64,000 nt of DNA from Platynereis dumerilii (taxonomy: Eukaryota; Annelida; Polychaeta; Phyllodocida; Nereididae): contig JAPTHN010000001.1 of NCBI GenBank assembly GCA_026936325.1, positions 2,542,001 to 2,606,000 on the forward strand, in the 5' to 3' direction. Positions 61,873-64,000 of this stretch are shown in pieces. The position numbers and the translations under genes were made by a program. The notes under the pieces are model-generated. The model searched no databases, had not been told where the DNA came from, and saw only the letters and a program-made list of their open reading frames with translations. Each line of letters starts with the position of its first letter. Positions within the stretch are counted from its first letter, which is position 1.

Positions 61873-64000
61873 CTGTGCTTTAAAAGGGTACATCCGTACA
61901 ACCAAGCAAGTGATGTTGATAACCTTTTTTGCATATCCCTTTATACATGCATGAAATAATTCAGAATTGAAAACAGTGAATTAAATGTTTAGTGGGAAAT
62001 CCACCAGAACTTGAACTTGCAGCTCTGATGAGATAGGCAGCAAAAAAGCAAGATAAATGTATACAGACAGATTTTATTACATGTATGGATGTGGATTGAT
62101 GGTTGATATGTAAGAAAAGACATACACTTAAATCATGTAAATGAAACTTAGATTTATCAAAAATACCTTATGGTGGCAAAGTAAAATCGCCCTATTTTTT
62201 TTCCAAAAAAATTTTCTTGTTAATATGTACAAGATCATAATGGTAAGGCTCAGGGTTTGGATAACAACTTGCGCTTTCTCATGTCCCAAATTCAAATACT
62301 TGCTCAATTTTTTTTTTGGCCATATATGCCTATCTATGGTCTCCTTTCCCTCTTATTCGCTTACTAGAATGAATAAAATAATTATATATTTTATTTTTTA
62401 CATGATGTGTAAGAGAGAGTGGGTTAAGTTGTGTCAGGTTTGGTCTGATTTGCAAAAACATAGCTGGGTGAAAGCACAGTAAGCGCCTCAATATTTGGCC
62501 CCTATGACCTAAGAATTATTTTCATCAGAAGTGCAGTACATCAATTTGAACCTAATAATGTGTAGAATACAGAATTATGTTTGTCTAATAAATCAAGACA
62601 GGTATTTGCTGGGCTGCTATGAACTACATTATGAAAGTTCCATGAAAATCTTGGTTTTTCTGCTGAAATGGACCATTGGCTTTTCGACAGTTTTCGCTGA
62701 TGTGATATGGACAGTTTGCATGATCTGTGACGAATTAAACTTTTCAGCCTTTTCAGCATTCACTAAAATAATCTAAATTTGTCACTAAACATGGTATCCC
62801 TGCTTTATTTGTGACATACCATACCTCCAAACATCAGTCCCCAGACCAATTTGAACATTTTTGTGGACGTAATGGACGGACATTTACACTTTATAGCCTG
62901 GTGTCCAGTGTATAAGTTAAATTCATTGTGTTTTTAATTTTTTCAGTTCCATACATAGTTAAAAAGAGTTAGACCTGCATTTACATCTCAGTTTGACTGT
63001 TAGCTGGTCTCTAATTCATTTAAATTACCAAAAAATCAGTTGTGGATGTAATGGACGGACATCGATTTTAGCCATTAAAGCTTCTTGTATCTTACAATCA
63101 TCAGCAGTGGCCATTAGAACTTTTTTGCTGAAATTCATTAAACCAATATCATATCTAGGCAAAAGAACCAAATTCGGCTAATTATTACATAAAAAACCCT
63201 CCAGCCAGCCTTTTGAACCCCTGACTGTAAATTTGCAAAAATATGGTTACAAGCAGACCTTTCCTTCGGACGTCATGGCTGCCATAAAAATCATATTGAA
63301 AAGTCAGCCAATGGTCCTTACAGAAGGCCAGGGAGGTACAGTAAACAGATAATATCACCGGCAGAATGTGAACTAAATATTAGGCTACAGCATTGCTGCA
63401 ATAGATGGTGCTTCAGAAAAAGGGCCACTGGTTACATGCAAAAATTGACAAATTTTACCCACTTTAAAGGTCTGCCCAGAGCATGGTTTTAATTGTATGC
63501 TAATGAAAAATACCTAAATATCTCAGATTTACTTGTTGGTCAAGCTTAAATACTGCACTGTTTCTTCTTTAGGTCAGAAATTGGTTTCTAGGACCCTAAA
63601 ATTACTTTTATCTGATCAAAACGCAATTGAGGCCTTTACTGTGCTTTCACCCAGCTGTGTCAGGCTCAATAACATATCAAAATATAATATCTTGGTCATA
63701 ATTGAGACAAGTTTCAACACAATCGGATAATTTTTGGGAGATGATGGTGGGCATTTACAAAAAGTAGGTCAAGTGGACAAATGGACCAACTTGCCCGAGT
63801 GGTAGGATAACTTGTGCCACATACGCATTTAGCAATTTATTTAAAAGTTTCTTGGTTCGACTATTCTGTTGATGTTTTGTCTCGATAGTTCATTTGGCAA
63901 CAATAAGCTGTATTACCATAAATTGGCATAATCTCATTAAGTAATTTAAGAGGGGACTAAAATAAAAATGCACTGGTTAACCCATCTTAAGAATAGGGAT

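Larger units (their letters stand above)
59656..64000. other. AT-rich intergenic DNA, no gene recognised
   Basis: No exon, RNA gene or transposon with clear ends was recognised. Contents: T-rich runs (60268-60300), a CTAT microsatellite (60735-60803), a 22-bp perfect palindrome (61851-61872) and two copies of TGTGGACGTAATGGACGGAC-like sequence (62862, 63040). Small open frames have no recognisable domain. Confidence 0.6.

Noticed and set aside
62141-62482. 113-codon frame in the right-hand intergenic DNA
   Set aside because: Low-complexity hydrophobic and aromatic peptide typical of AT-rich chance frames, with no neighbour exon or motif.

Overview
Organism and overall picture. This is invertebrate animal nuclear DNA. 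It holds two intron-rich genes on the + strand, AT-rich introns with GT..AG borders, tRNA-derived SINEs and many short palindromic DNA transposons. Frequent TAGGCCTA and ACATGTAC words and the animal-type genes suggest a marine invertebrate, perhaps an ambulacrarian (echinoderm or hemichordate). The species is an inference and not firm.

Region 1 to about 34.2 kb is the 3' two thirds of a TRPM cation channel gene of the TRPM1/3/6/7 type. Nineteen coding exons (2806-34158), plus a possible 39-bp microexon, join in frame to a 1485-residue C-terminal part. They cover the N-terminal TRPM homology (LSDAT/SLOG) domain, the helical repeats, S1-S6 with the pore, the TRP box, the coiled coil and a long disordered tail written in one 1642-bp exon. 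There is no alpha-kinase domain. The 5' exons lie before the window.

Region 34.2 to 41.6 kb is intergenic: the TRPM 3' UTR, degenerate repeats, two MITEs and a small fossil fragment of a Ty1/copia-like element. Region 41.6 to 49.2 kb is a complete ten-exon SLC7 amino-acid transporter (512 residues), the light-chain type that pairs with an SLC3 heavy chain.

Region 50.4 to 59.65 kb is the most unusual part. It is a 9.2-kb structure with 30-bp inverted ends and a 4-bp ACTT direct repeat on each side. Inside are three ~300-bp repeats, then about 25 units of a 180-205 bp repeat carrying paired GTCAC words (with a ~1.08-kb higher-order period), and then two copies of a ~430-bp terminal module. I see no transposase in it. 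It looks like a large non-autonomous DNA transposon filled with satellite-like arrays. Region 59.65 to 64 kb has no gene I can recognise.

Mobile DNA is dense. At least seven foldback or palindromic elements occur, several with clear target duplications (9 bp at 21203/22722, about 10 bp at 2084/2664, 8 bp at 23480/23722, TA at others). One of them sits inside a SINE. A SINE family ending in an ATAAATACAGGACGTAAAG-type tail has about five + strand copies, all inside the TRPM gene. The two genes share orientation but no obvious joint function: one is a divalent-cation channel, the other an amino-acid exchanger.
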